A stretch of 8,625 nt of DNA from Methanosarcinales archaeon (GCA_017610505.1 JAFCBX010000025.1:1-8625); one strand, 5' to 3'. Positions 1-6,663 are shown, counted from the first letter of the stretch. Translations and numbers: made by a program. The notes: generated by a model from the letters alone, not told the origin.

Positions 1-109
1 TAAAAGGATAGATGAAGAGAAAAATAGTGAGATTGAAAAAAGGGACAGTGTGATTGACGATTTGAATAAAGAGATTAAAAGGATAGATGAAGAGAAAAAT
101 AGTGAGATT
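1..109 (+). repeat. Two in-frame direct repeats of 34 bp, 75 bp apart
   Basis: Bases 1-34 and 76-109 are identical. The offset of 75 bases is exactly 25 codons, so the repeat preserves the reading frame and encodes the same peptide, KRIDEEKNSEI, twice. The remaining 14 residues of each unit are related only in character (charged, Ile/Leu heptads). The first copy touches the window edge, so more units may lie upstream. Exact nucleotide identity over 34 bases suggests recent duplication or gene conversion rather than old divergence. Confidence 0.85.
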
Positions 110-241
110 AAAAGATTAACAGAAGAAAAAAATAATATAATAAAAAACTTAAATGATCGGTTGCAGGAAATTACTCTGTCAAAAGGCTACAAAGTACTCA
201 CAGAAATACATAAAATCAGGAAAAAAATAGGTCTAATCTAA
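1..241 (+). CDS. C-terminal end of a coiled-coil protein (partial, start outside window)
   Basis: The frame is open from base 2 to the TAA at 239-241, so this is the last 79 codons of a gene that starts upstream. A GTG at 50 also lies in frame, but nothing marks it as a start and the coiled coil continues on both sides of it. The visible protein is highly charged (Lys, Glu, Asp, Asn) with regularly spaced Ile and Leu. It contains two 25-residue units that both begin KRIDEEKNSEI. The coiled coil ends in a short basic tail, SKGYKVLTEIHKIRKKIGLI. From general knowledge, tails of the form S-x-G-Y-K-x-L then I-R-K-K-I follow coiled coils at the ends of some surface-glycan glycosyltransferases and methyltransferases, so the missing part may be such an enzyme. 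That is inference. It converges on the wzt-like gene and overlaps it by 4 bases. Confidence 0.8.
   Translation, partial: KRIDEEKNSEIEKRDSVIDDLNKEIKRIDEEKNSEIKRLTEEKNNIIKNLNDRLQEITLSKGYKVLTEIHKIRKKIGLI
221..227 (-). terminator. Oligo-T tract downstream of the wzt-like gene
   Basis: Read on the minus strand this is a run of seven T starting about 11 bases after the TAG stop of the wzt-like gene. Archaeal RNA polymerase commonly terminates at oligo-T without a hairpin, so this is a plausible end for the glycan operon transcript. It lies inside the coding region of the converging gene. Many similar T runs occur inside the wzt-like gene as lysine codons, so the assignment is tentative. Confidence 0.3.
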
Positions 242-2226
242 CCCTTTTTGATTCTCCAATGGGCTTTAATATAAAAAGTGCCAAAATCAGGTATATGATT
301 TTTAATAACTTTAAAATTATATAATTTTGTGTGCACATCATATGGAGTAAAATTATTGTAAGGGTGAATTGCAACTGTAACTAAATAGTTTCCCTCTAAG
401 AGTGGCAGGCTATCAATAGTGTAGTATACCTTGCCCTTTCCTTTTATAAAATCTATCTTAAAATTATGGAATTTTGTGTTTGGTCCAGTAATATGTGTGC
501 CATCATCCTCAAAAATTCCAATACCAAAAACAGGATTATTCACTTTTTTAAAAGCATTGTAATTTATTTCTATTGTAAATTTGCTTCCTGGCCTAAACCT
601 ATTGGTTTCATTGTCATTTAAGCCCAAAAATCTTACTGAAATAATTTTAACATCTGAATTTTTTCTTTGAGTTTTGGTAAGCTTTTGTTTTTTGTTCATT
701 TCCTCAACTAACTTTTTCCTTTTTTGTTTTAAACCAGAAATCTCTTTTTCATATTCTCTTGCTTTCTCTTTATTTTTAGATATTAAATAGTTCTTTTTTT
801 TCAGCTGCAAATTAAATATGCTATCATTTATATTAAGAATTGTTTTTCTTAAAACAACGATTATACCTTCTAATTCTTCATCATTTAATTTTTTTCTTTT
901 GATATTTTTTTTTATGTTTTTAATATTATATTCACTTTCTTTACCTAATTGAAAAATTCTTATGAATATATCCTCCACTTCCCTTAATAACTTTTCTTTA
1001 ATCTTTTGATTTTTTGTTTGTTCTAGTTCTTTTTCAAGCAATTCTTTTAGTTCTTTTAAAACATTAATTTCTCTTTTTGTTCCTTTAAGGAAATCTAATT
1101 GCTCATGCATCAGCATTTTTAAAGTCTGAATGATTTTATTTTTTTCTGATTTATCACAAAATCTGATTTTAATAATCAGAAGGTTCTTAAGATTTTCTAG
1201 GATTTCATATTTTTGGTTTTCAAGTTTTTTTATTGATCCTTCATTATTTTTGTTATAAGCAAATTCCAATTTATGCTGAATCAAATCTAAATTTATTTCT
1301 AGTACATACTTATAATTTTCAAATAAATTAGATAAACTAAACTTCAATTCATCTATCTTCCATTTATTTTTTTCAATTTGTTGTTTTAGGCTCTTTATTT
1401 TGAACCTATTAAAAACATTTTTTTTTGTTTTGTTTATAGAATTAATAATATTTTCCTGCTCTTTTTTTAGTCTTGAAATCATTCTGATTTTTTTATTAAG
1501 ATTATTAAAAATTGAGTTTTTATTGGTTTTGTAAACACTTTCCAGATAAAGAGATATTACTTTATCAGGATAGCCTATTGTTTTAATTTTTCCATCTTTC
1601 AAAAATATTGCCTTATCACATACTGTCTTGATTTGCTCCATTGAATGGGAAACAAAAACAATAGTTTTGCCATTATTTTTTAAATTCTTAATTTTGTTAA
1701 AACTCTTTTTTTGAAATGATTCATCACCTACAGCAATTACCTCATCTATCAGAAGTATATCTGGATTGTTCATCATAGCTGTACTAAATACAAGCCGCAT
1801 TTGCATTCCTGTGGAGTATGTTCTTAGCTTGGCATCAATGAATTTTTTTAATCCGGAGAATTCGATGATGCTATTAAGCTTTTTTTTAATTTCATTTCTT
1901 GGAAGGCCAAGAAGCGCTCCATACAAAAAGATATTTTCCCTCCCAGTAAACTCTGGCTGAAGCCCTACCCCAAGCTCAATAAAAGACATTAATTTTCCTT
2001 TTACATCTACAGTTCCAGAAGTTGGCTTTAGTATTCCAGCAATAATTTTGAGGAGTGTTGTCTTTCCAGAGCCATTCTCACCTATTATTCCCAGGGCCTC
2101 TCCTTTTTTAAGATTAAAACTTATGTTTTTAAGTGCATAAAAGTCTTCAAATCGATTCTTTAAGCTAATCTCCTCATGCTCCAGCTTGAATGATTTGGTT
2201 ATATTTTTTAGGGTTATAACTTCCAT
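238..2226 (-). CDS. Wzt-type polysaccharide ABC transporter ATPase with very long coiled-coil linker
   Basis: Nucleotide-binding subunit that powers glycan export across the cytoplasmic membrane with the adjacent permease. The ATPase domain (about 1-232) is complete: A-loop Tyr30, Walker A GENGSGKTT (49-57), Q-loop Gln90, signature YSTGMQ (137-142), Walker B ILLIDE (157-162) and H-loop His194. The YSTGMQ signature and the DEVIAVGD block are typical of the Wzt/TagH subfamily. Residues about 524-662 match the Wzt C-terminal carbohydrate-binding fold: PVFGIGIFEDDG, then ITGPNT, LPLLEGNY and a final Trp. Between them lie about 285 Lys/Glu/Asn-rich residues with heptad spacing. Wzt proteins with a C-terminal domain are usually around 400-450 residues, so 662 is exceptional. 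The ATG directly follows the permease TAA and has a well-placed GAGGAG, which fixes the start. Function is confident; the transported glycan is unknown. Confidence 0.93.
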   Translation of the reverse strand: MEVITLKNITKSFKLEHEEISLKNRFEDFYALKNISFNLKKGEALGIIGENGSGKTTLLKIIAGILKPTSGTVDVKGKLMSFIELGVGLQPEFTGRENIFLYGALLGLPRNEIKKKLNSIIEFSGLKKFIDAKLRTYSTGMQMRLVFSTAMMNNPDILLIDEVIAVGDESFQKKSFNKIKNLKNNGKTIVFVSHSMEQIKTVCDKAIFLKDGKIKTIGYPDKVISLYLESVYKTNKNSIFNNLNKKIRMISRLKKEQENIINSINKTKKNVFNRFKIKSLKQQIEKNKWKIDELKFSLSNLFENYKYVLEINLDLIQHKLEFAYNKNNEGSIKKLENQKYEILENLKNLLIIKIRFCDKSEKNKIIQTLKMLMHEQLDFLKGTKREINVLKELKELLEKELEQTKNQKIKEKLLREVEDIFIRIFQLGKESEYNIKNIKKNIKRKKLNDEELEGIIVVLRKTILNINDSIFNLQLKKKNYLISKNKEKAREYEKEISGLKQKRKKLVEEMNKKQKLTKTQRKNSDVKIISVRFLGLNDNETNRFRPGSKFTIEINYNAFKKVNNPVFGIGIFEDDGTHITGPNTKFHNFKIDFIKGKGKVYYTIDSLPLLEGNYLVTVAIHPYNNFTPYDVHTKLYNFKVIKNHIPDFGTFYIKAHWRIKKG
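245..249 (+). terminator. Oligo-T tract after the convergent coiled-coil gene
   Basis: Five T residues begin three bases after the TAA at 239-241, following CCC. This is a candidate archaeal oligo-T terminator for the plus-strand gene, and it lies within the 3' end of the opposing wzt-like gene. The tract is short, so confidence is low. Confidence 0.25.
658..1515 (-). other. Coiled-coil insert between ATPase and glycan-binding domains of the Wzt-like protein
   Basis: This region encodes residues about 238-523. Composition is dominated by Lys, Glu, Asn, Ile and Leu, with almost no Pro or Gly, and it reads as long helices. A clean 3-4 hydrophobic spacing is visible at I284, I291, L294, L298, L301, Y305, V308 and L315, and again around 247-264. 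Several stretches of about 35 residues separated by short polar turns could instead be antiparallel helical hairpins. No exact internal repeat is visible at DNA or protein level. The boundaries are estimated from the ends of the flanking recognisable domains. Confidence 0.75.
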
Positions 2227-2988
2227 TTATAGCTCCTCTGCAAAATAAGGTGATTTTTTCCTGAAAAATAAGAGTCCTAAAACAAATATTAAAATACAGA
2301 TAATTAAAGTAATTAGTACTTGCCTAAGCTCTGGTGTATAGTGGTATATCAGTATGTCTCTTGTTTCATTTATTAATCTTGCCATTGGGTTAAGCATGTA
2401 ATATTTTAAATATTTTTCTGGCACCATTGTTTCCCTGTAGATAATTGGTGTTACCCAAAATCCTATCAGCAATAAAAAACTCCAGATATGAGATAATTCC
2501 CTGAATTTAGGGTAAATGGCTGAGAGAAAAAAAGAAATTCCCAACACAAATATAAAAAGTTCAATCAGGTAAAAAGGCAATATTATTGCAATTGCAGTTA
2601 GTTTAACTTTGAATATGAGTGTGAACAAAAAAAATATGATAAGGTTTAATAATAAGCTAATGAATGAAGAAAGGCATGAACTTACAACTATAACATAATT
2701 TGGAAAACTTATTTTCTTGATAATATTTCCATGCGCTAATAACAAATTCATGCTGGTAGTTGTTGCTTCCGATAGAAAGTTCCAGAAAATGATTCCTATC
2801 AAAAGAAAAAGCTGGTAGTGTGGAACATCAAGCTTCATTATAATTGAGAAAACTACATATAGTGTTGCCAGCATCAGTAAAGGTGTCAGAACTGACCAGA
2901 GATAACCAATCGAGGAATTCTTGTATTTTAATTTAAAATTATCAATAGTAAATTCCCTTATTAAATGCAAATGATTCTTTACTTCCAT
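2227..2988 (-). CDS. Wzm-type polysaccharide ABC transporter permease (ABC-2 family)
   Basis: Integral membrane subunit that forms the glycan channel with the downstream ATPase. Its 253 residues are the usual family length. The N-terminal amphipathic part has the hallmark FKLKYKNSSIGYLWSVLTP (about 18-36), matching the R/K-Y-K-x-S-x-L-G-x-L-W pattern of ABC-2 glycan exporters. Six hydrophobic segments follow, with the conserved IIKKISFPNYV loop after the second, an AIYPKFRELSHIW segment in place of the family's R-D-L loop, then TPIIY and LNPMARLI before the last membrane span. These are the expected conserved points in order. The gene overlaps the upstream glycosyltransferase by one base (TAATG) and ends directly before the wzt-like ATG, so the three are one translational unit. 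In bacteria such pairs export O-antigen, teichoic acid or capsule-like glycans. The substrate in this archaeal setting is not identifiable. Confidence 0.93.
   Translation of the reverse strand: MEVKNHLHLIREFTIDNFKLKYKNSSIGYLWSVLTPLLMLATLYVVFSIIMKLDVPHYQLFLLIGIIFWNFLSEATTTSMNLLLAHGNIIKKISFPNYVIVVSSCLSSFISLLLNLIIFFLFTLIFKVKLTAIAIILPFYLIELFIFVLGISFFLSAIYPKFRELSHIWSFLLLIGFWVTPIIYRETMVPEKYLKYYMLNPMARLINETRDILIYHYTPELRQVLITLIICILIFVLGLLFFRKKSPYFAEEL
2233..2238 (-). promoter_or_regulatory. Shine-Dalgarno site of the wzt-like gene
   Basis: On the minus strand the sequence GAGGAG ends six bases before the ATG at 2226-2224, inside the last codons of the permease gene. It supports the chosen start and internal-operon translation initiation, in contrast to the SD-less first genes of the window. 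Confidence 0.75.
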
Positions 2989-3920
2989 TAAATTCCCCTT
3001 CTGATTATTAGGTTCTTTAGTTTCTTTCTTTTCAGCAAAGTTTTGTTAAAATTTAAAATATTCCAAACTCCTGCTTTGAAAAAAAGATATAACAAAATTA
3101 CCCTTGGTTTATTTGTTATTTTTTTGTGTTTTTTTGTTAATATTCTAACTTTAGATAAAAAGCTTTTGCTCCTTTTATAAGAAGACCAGTCAAACCAGCT
3201 AAAGTTAAAGATTCCGCATATAAAATTTTTTGATAGTGCCTGAACTTTAAAGGGATGCTCAAATTTGATTCCTTTTGTTAAGCCCTTAAATTTTATAATC
3301 CCATATATTACATTCCTATTTTCCAGATAATATCTCTTCTCTGTATCATGGGATTTATGCATGTGTACTGCAAGAGCATTTTTTGAATAACCTGCTTTTA
3401 AGCCAAATAACTTACACCTCAAGAAAAAATCAGAGTCTTCATTAAAAGTTTTATAGGTCTCATCAAACATCTCATCAAGCTTTTTAATTGATTTTCTTTT
3501 AATCATAAAACATGCGCTTATCAAGGGGTATTTTTTCTCTTGTTGAGTTAAGGGATACATTATTGATTTGTTTTCATAAATTATAGTTGGGAAGCTAATA
3601 TCCACATTTTTAATAGAGACAAGCATCTCATTCAGACAATTCTTTTTAAGATGTATATCACTATCAACAAAAGCAATATAATCTCCTGAACTTTTTAATA
3701 CTCCAAGATTTCTGCAGTAAGTTGCACCCTTATTTTTTTTATTACAGACGAGATTAACTGCTGGAAAATTCTTTTTTATTGTATAAATGCTTTTATCTTT
3801 AGAAAAATCATCAATAACCATTATTTCTATATCTCTTTTTTGAGAGTATATGCTCTTAACACATTTTTTAATGGTATTTTCATTATTATAATTAGGAATT
3901 ATTACACTTATTTTCATCAT
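2988..3920 (-). CDS. GT2-family glycosyltransferase (GT-A fold), cytoplasmic
   Basis: Transfers a sugar from a nucleotide-sugar donor to a glycan acceptor. The N-terminus ISVIIPNYNNENTIKKCV (4-21) is the classic GT2 start. It is followed by the nucleotide-binding Asp pair VIDDFSKD (D37, D38), KGATYCRNLG (64-73) with the conserved Arg and Asn, the metal-binding DSD (86-88), and the NED triplet (160-162) that provides the catalytic-base region in inverting GT2 enzymes. The C-terminal third is basic with a hydrophobic helix (VILLYLFFKAGVW), probably membrane-associated. At 310 residues the length is normal. Two ATGs lie in tandem (3920 and 3917) and either could be the start; no Shine-Dalgarno is visible. 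It lies 14 bases after the small membrane gene and overlaps the permease by one base, so it works in the same export pathway. Donor and acceptor sugars cannot be told from sequence. Confidence 0.92.
   Translation of the reverse strand: MMKISVIIPNYNNENTIKKCVKSIYSQKRDIEIMVIDDFSKDKSIYTIKKNFPAVNLVCNKKNKGATYCRNLGVLKSSGDYIAFVDSDIHLKKNCLNEMLVSIKNVDISFPTIIYENKSIMYPLTQQEKKYPLISACFMIKRKSIKKLDEMFDETYKTFNEDSDFFLRCKLFGLKAGYSKNALAVHMHKSHDTEKRYYLENRNVIYGIIKFKGLTKGIKFEHPFKVQALSKNFICGIFNFSWFDWSSYKRSKSFLSKVRILTKKHKKITNKPRVILLYLFFKAGVWNILNFNKTLLKRKKLKNLIIRRGI
2995..3000 (-). promoter_or_regulatory. Shine-Dalgarno-like site of the permease gene
   Basis: On the minus strand AAGGGG lies six bases before the ATG at 2988-2986, within the last codons of the upstream glycosyltransferase. 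It is a partial match to the archaeal consensus, and together with the TAATG overlap it supports coupled translation from the ATG used here. Confidence 0.5.
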
Positions 3921-3934
3921 GAAATATTAATAAT

Positions 3935-4204
3935 TTAAAGGTTTCTTTTTTCTATAAAAAATATTATGAGCAGGATTAATGATGTTATGATAATACAAAT
4001 CCAAAGGTTTTTAGATGTAAAAATTTTACTAAAGGCGAGCAAAAGCCCAATAAATATGTTAATGGCAAGGCTTAGGCCAATGCTTAATGCTATCTTCTCA
4101 AAATTTGTTATCTCTTTCTTAAATAAAATAAGGGTTAACAAATAGCCAGGTATAAAAAAGAAAAATACAACTCCCAGTATAAATTGTAATATTTGTAGTA
4201 TCAT
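3935..4204 (-). CDS. Small membrane protein resembling the N-terminal part of DUF1616 proteins
   Basis: The 89-residue protein is almost entirely membrane: hydrophobic spans at about 5-28, 39-59 and 67-84, with charged loops KKEITNFEK and FTSKN, and a basic C-terminus EKRNL. The pattern FFFFIPGYLLTLILF, then a loop ending in E-K-I-A-L-S-I-G-L-S-L, then a Gly-Leu-Leu span, resembles the start of DUF1616 archaeal membrane proteins, which are normally several times longer with an extracellular part. This copy stops after the third span with a clean TAA, and no continuation in another frame is evident, so it looks like a stand-alone short form rather than a frameshift remnant. It sits between two glycosyltransferases, 14 bases before the GT2 gene. 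I infer a role in the glycan pathway, for example as a membrane partner, but the function is unknown. Confidence 0.7.
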   Translation of the reverse strand: MILQILQFILGVVFFFFIPGYLLTLILFKKEITNFEKIALSIGLSLAINIFIGLLLAFSKIFTSKNLWICIIITSLILLIIFFIEKRNL

Positions 4205-4233
4205 TTAAGCCCAATTATTAAAAAATTCAATAG

Positions 4234-4242
4234 TTTAAATAT
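4234..4242 (-). promoter_or_regulatory. Candidate TATA box for the small membrane protein gene
   Basis: The 75-base gap 4205-4279 is very AT-rich. On the minus strand ATATTTAAA is centred about 33 bases before the ATG at 4204, which would give a short leader of a few bases. A second AT-rich stretch, around 4252-4268, is further upstream. No strong Shine-Dalgarno is present, only GGGCT close to the ATG. This gap may let the last four genes be transcribed separately, but in such AT-rich DNA the match is weak evidence. Confidence 0.35.
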
Positions 4243-4279
4243 TTTGTTGACTTATATTAAATATATCCAAAAGTCTATT

Positions 4280-5416
4280 TCAACTATACTGCTTATAAAT
4301 GTTCTCTAATTTAGCGACTGTAGTTATTATATCATAATCTTCTGCATTTTGTATTGATTTTTTACTCATATTTTCCCTTAATTTATTGTCCTTTAATAGT
4401 ATTATTATCTTTTCTGCAATATGGGCTTCTGACAATTTGCATACAAAGCCATTATTATAATCTTTGATTAAATCAACAGATGCGTTTCTCTTGTGCTTAA
4501 CAGTAATTACTGGAAGGCCGCATGCATTTGCCTCAATAACAATTATGCCAAAGCCCTCAAGAACAGATGGCAAGACAAATAGTTTGGATGATTTCATAAA
4601 ACCATAAAGCTCTTCTTTAAGCATAAAATCCATAAACTTAATGTTTCTTTCAATCCTTAATCTTTTTGTTAAAGCTCTTAATCTTGTTTTTTCAGGGCCA
4701 TCCCCTATAATACCCGCCTTTATGTCTGGAAATTCTTTTTTGGCTAGATAGACTGATTTTATCAAAATATTAATATTCTTATGTTTCATAAGCCTTCCAG
4801 CGTATATTACATCTAATTTTTTCTTGGGTTCTTTAATTTTCTTAATTTCTTTAATATCAACCCAATTGTATACAACAGAAATATATTTTTTATTAACACC
4901 AAGGTTAATTAGATTATTTTTTGTCTTATTTGAAACTGCAACAATATTTTTTGTTAGCTTTGAAACAATCTTTTCAATAATAACCCCAAATATCCCTTTC
5001 CAGCCAAGATATTCATACCAATAATCCCTCCAAACCTCATGCCATGTTATTATCAAAGGAACTTTTTTTATTTTGCTGTAAAGCTTACAGCTAAATGCTG
5101 GAAAATATGGAAATGAACTGCAGTCAACTATATCAAACTTTTCCTTGGTTAAAGATTTAAAAAGGTAATAGGAAAACTTTATTGGCTCAAAAATTGAACG
5201 ATTTCCCTTAAAGTTGTATTTTTGTGTATAGCTGCAGACTCCATGTATAAAGATTCCATCTTTTTTTATTATATCTGGCCCTTTCCATAGCTTAACACCA
5301 TACAAATGAACTTCATTACCTTGTTCAGCTAATCTTTTTGCAAGGCTATAATTGCGTACTTCAGCCCCCCCAACACTATAAGGGTAAATCATATCATAGA
5401 TTAATGCTATCCTCAT
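4280..5416 (-). CDS. GT4-family glycosyltransferase (GT-B fold)
   Basis: Retaining-type glycosyltransferase that adds a sugar from a nucleotide-sugar donor in the cytoplasm. The N-terminal Rossmann domain begins MRIALIYDMIYP and has the family's glycine-rich GGAE (16-19) followed by LAKRLAEQGNEV. A linker near NWVDIKEI (184-191) leads to the C-terminal donor-binding domain: AGRLMKHKN (206-214), IIGDGPEK (236-243), and the E-x7-E motif EGFGIIVIE (E287 and E295) that holds the donor, followed by ACGLPVI. All expected elements are present and 378 residues is the standard length. A run of aromatic residues (WHEVWRDYWYEYLGW, 125-139) lies in the acceptor half. The gene is 36 bases downstream of the first glycosyltransferase and 75 bases before the small membrane gene. 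Specificity (mannosyl, glucosyl or other) cannot be assigned. Confidence 0.93.
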   Translation of the reverse strand: MRIALIYDMIYPYSVGGAEVRNYSLAKRLAEQGNEVHLYGVKLWKGPDIIKKDGIFIHGVCSYTQKYNFKGNRSIFEPIKFSYYLFKSLTKEKFDIVDCSSFPYFPAFSCKLYSKIKKVPLIITWHEVWRDYWYEYLGWKGIFGVIIEKIVSKLTKNIVAVSNKTKNNLINLGVNKKYISVVYNWVDIKEIKKIKEPKKKLDVIYAGRLMKHKNINILIKSVYLAKKEFPDIKAGIIGDGPEKTRLRALTKRLRIERNIKFMDFMLKEELYGFMKSSKLFVLPSVLEGFGIIVIEANACGLPVITVKHKRNASVDLIKDYNNGFVCKLSEAHIAEKIIILLKDNKLRENMSKKSIQNAEDYDIITTVAKLENIYKQYS

Positions 5417-5437
5417 ATAACCTTACAAATTGAGAAC

Positions 5438-5447
5438 TTATAAAAAT
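5438..5447 (-). promoter_or_regulatory. Candidate TATA box for the GT4 gene
   Basis: On the minus strand TTTTTATAAG is centred about 26 bases before the ATG at 5416, the spacing expected if transcription starts at or next to the start codon. It lies in the 36-base gap after the preceding glycosyltransferase. An AAGG close to the ATG (5419-5422) may also act as a weak Shine-Dalgarno, so co-transcription from upstream is equally possible. Confidence 0.4.
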
Positions 5448-5452
5448 CTTTC

Positions 5453-6598
5453 TTAAACCCTGTCTTTTTCAACTAATAACATGCTCAAAAAAAATGATGA
5501 AAATATTGTCTGTACACCAACAATCAGAATTGTCATTGAGAATATTATATTTCTTATTTCATTCATTGAAGAAAAATTTCCATGGATCCAGTTAATAAGT
5601 ATTCTTAAGCTTATAAAAAACCCTACTAAAAATACACCCAAACCAAGAATTATTCCTCTTTCAAGGTTTATGTATTTAGCAATAAAATCTATTAATTTAT
5701 CATGCTTCTCAAAACCAATAGTGATTGCATAAGTTCTTGCGCAAAGGCCAAGATTTATTATTTGATATCCAAGCATAGTTACCAAAGAGCCTAAAAGCAT
5801 AAAGTGAATATCTATGTTAAAACCACCAACTGATAATGGTCCTTGCCTTAAGACTGTTATGCCAACTAATCCTACTAAAAATAAGAACAAACCAGGCACA
5901 AGAAAAAGGTATGTTGGGCTGTACATAAGGATAAATCTTAGGTGCCGCCAGCCATCACTAAAGCTTTTTAGCTTGGACCTGCCCTTTCTTTTATTGTATG
6001 AAATTGGAACCTCACATACCTTAAGCCTATTTTTTACTGTACTAATAACCATCTCAGAGGCAAATTCCATCCCTGTTGTTTTAAGATTCATCTTTTCAAA
6101 AGCTTTTTTTGTGAATGCCCTAAAACCACAGTGCACATCAGAGAGATTTACTTTAAAAAATAGGTTTACCAAGCCTGATAGGAGAGGATTTCCTATATAC
6201 CTATGCGCCCATGGCATGGCATCTTTTTTTATTGTTCCCTTGAACCTTGTGCCAATAACAAAATCATAGCCTTTTTTAAGAGGTTTTAGTAAGGTGGGCG
6301 TTTCTAGGAAATCATATGTAGCATCAGAATCAGCCATAATAATGAATTTCCCCCCAGCTTCATGAATCCCTTTAAGGCATGCAGCCCCATATCCCTTTAA
6401 TGGCTGATTTATTACTCTTGTATTCAATGATTTAGCAATCTTAATAGAATTGTCTGTTGAGCCATTATCAGAAACAATTATTTCTCCATTTATATTTTCC
6501 TTTTTAAACATGCTTTTAATGTTTTTAATGCATTCTCCTATAGTTGCTTCTTCATTTAAGCATGGAAGAACAACTGAAACCTCTGGTTTGTATTCCAT
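5453..6598 (-). CDS. Membrane GT2 glycosyltransferase of the polyprenyl-phosphate sugar synthase type
   Basis: Likely transfers a sugar from a nucleotide donor onto a polyprenyl (dolichyl) phosphate carrier at the cytoplasmic membrane face. The catalytic GT-A domain (about 5-215) shows VSVVLPCLNEEATI (7-20), SDNGSTD (43-49), KGYGAACLKGI (68-78), ADSDATY (89-95, metal-binding Asp residues), GTRFKG (116-121) and DVHCGFRA (154-161), all typical of the DPM1/dolichyl-phosphate glucose synthase group. KRKGRSKLKSFSDGWRHL (203-220) is the usual basic link to the membrane. Four hydrophobic segments follow at about 225-250, 266-286, 314-335 and 350-375, the long-form C-terminus seen in archaeal and actinobacterial homologues. 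The start at 6598 has no Shine-Dalgarno but a TATA-like element about 28 bases upstream. As first gene of the cluster it may supply lipid-linked sugar for the downstream enzymes. The sugar is unknown. Confidence 0.9.
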   Translation of the reverse strand: MEYKPEVSVVLPCLNEEATIGECIKNIKSMFKKENINGEIIVSDNGSTDNSIKIAKSLNTRVINQPLKGYGAACLKGIHEAGGKFIIMADSDATYDFLETPTLLKPLKKGYDFVIGTRFKGTIKKDAMPWAHRYIGNPLLSGLVNLFFKVNLSDVHCGFRAFTKKAFEKMNLKTTGMEFASEMVISTVKNRLKVCEVPISYNKRKGRSKLKSFSDGWRHLRFILMYSPTYLFLVPGLFLFLVGLVGITVLRQGPLSVGGFNIDIHFMLLGSLVTMLGYQIINLGLCARTYAITIGFEKHDKLIDFIAKYINLERGIILGLGVFLVGFFISLRILINWIHGNFSSMNEIRNIIFSMTILIVGVQTIFSSFFLSMLLVEKDRV

Positions 6599-6620
6599 CT
6601 TAATACAAATTTTTTTGTGT

Positions 6621-6633
6621 TATTTAAATATTT
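6621..6633 (-). promoter_or_regulatory. TATA-like element of the first glycosyltransferase gene (minus strand)
   Basis: The nearly symmetrical TATTTAAATATTT is centred about 28 bases before the ATG at 6598. No Shine-Dalgarno lies before that ATG, so a leaderless or near-leaderless archaeal mRNA is the simplest reading. Confidence 0.5.
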
Positions 6634-6663
6634 GCATTCAAATTTTTATGATTAATAGGAAAT

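Noticed and set aside
1..109. CRISPR-like or mobile repeat
   Set aside because: Only two copies, a period of exactly 25 codons and an uninterrupted reading frame: it is a coding repeat.
50..241. Stand-alone small gene starting at GTG 50
   Set aside because: The same frame is open to the window edge and the 25-residue repeat begins before base 50, so this is the end of a longer gene.
880..1450. Multiple T runs read as internal terminators
   Set aside because: On the plus strand they are simply the complement of AAA lysine codons of the minus-strand gene.
658..1515. Wzt gene split into two genes by a misassembled or frameshifted middle
   Set aside because: The frame is continuous over 662 codons, composition is consistent and both terminal domains are in the same frame. 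No internal stop or duplicated start was seen.
1766..1960. Plus-strand 64-codon frame
   Set aside because: It is antisense to the ABC signature and Walker B region of the wzt-like gene, whose motifs are fully conserved.
4205..4279. Small RNA gene or hairpin in the 75-base gap
   Set aside because: Only AT-rich sequence with TATA-like words was seen; no convincing stem or tRNA-like structure.
5814..6269. 151-codon open frame on the plus strand
   Set aside because: It lies antisense inside the strongly supported membrane glycosyltransferase gene and its translation shows no coherent domain or start signal.
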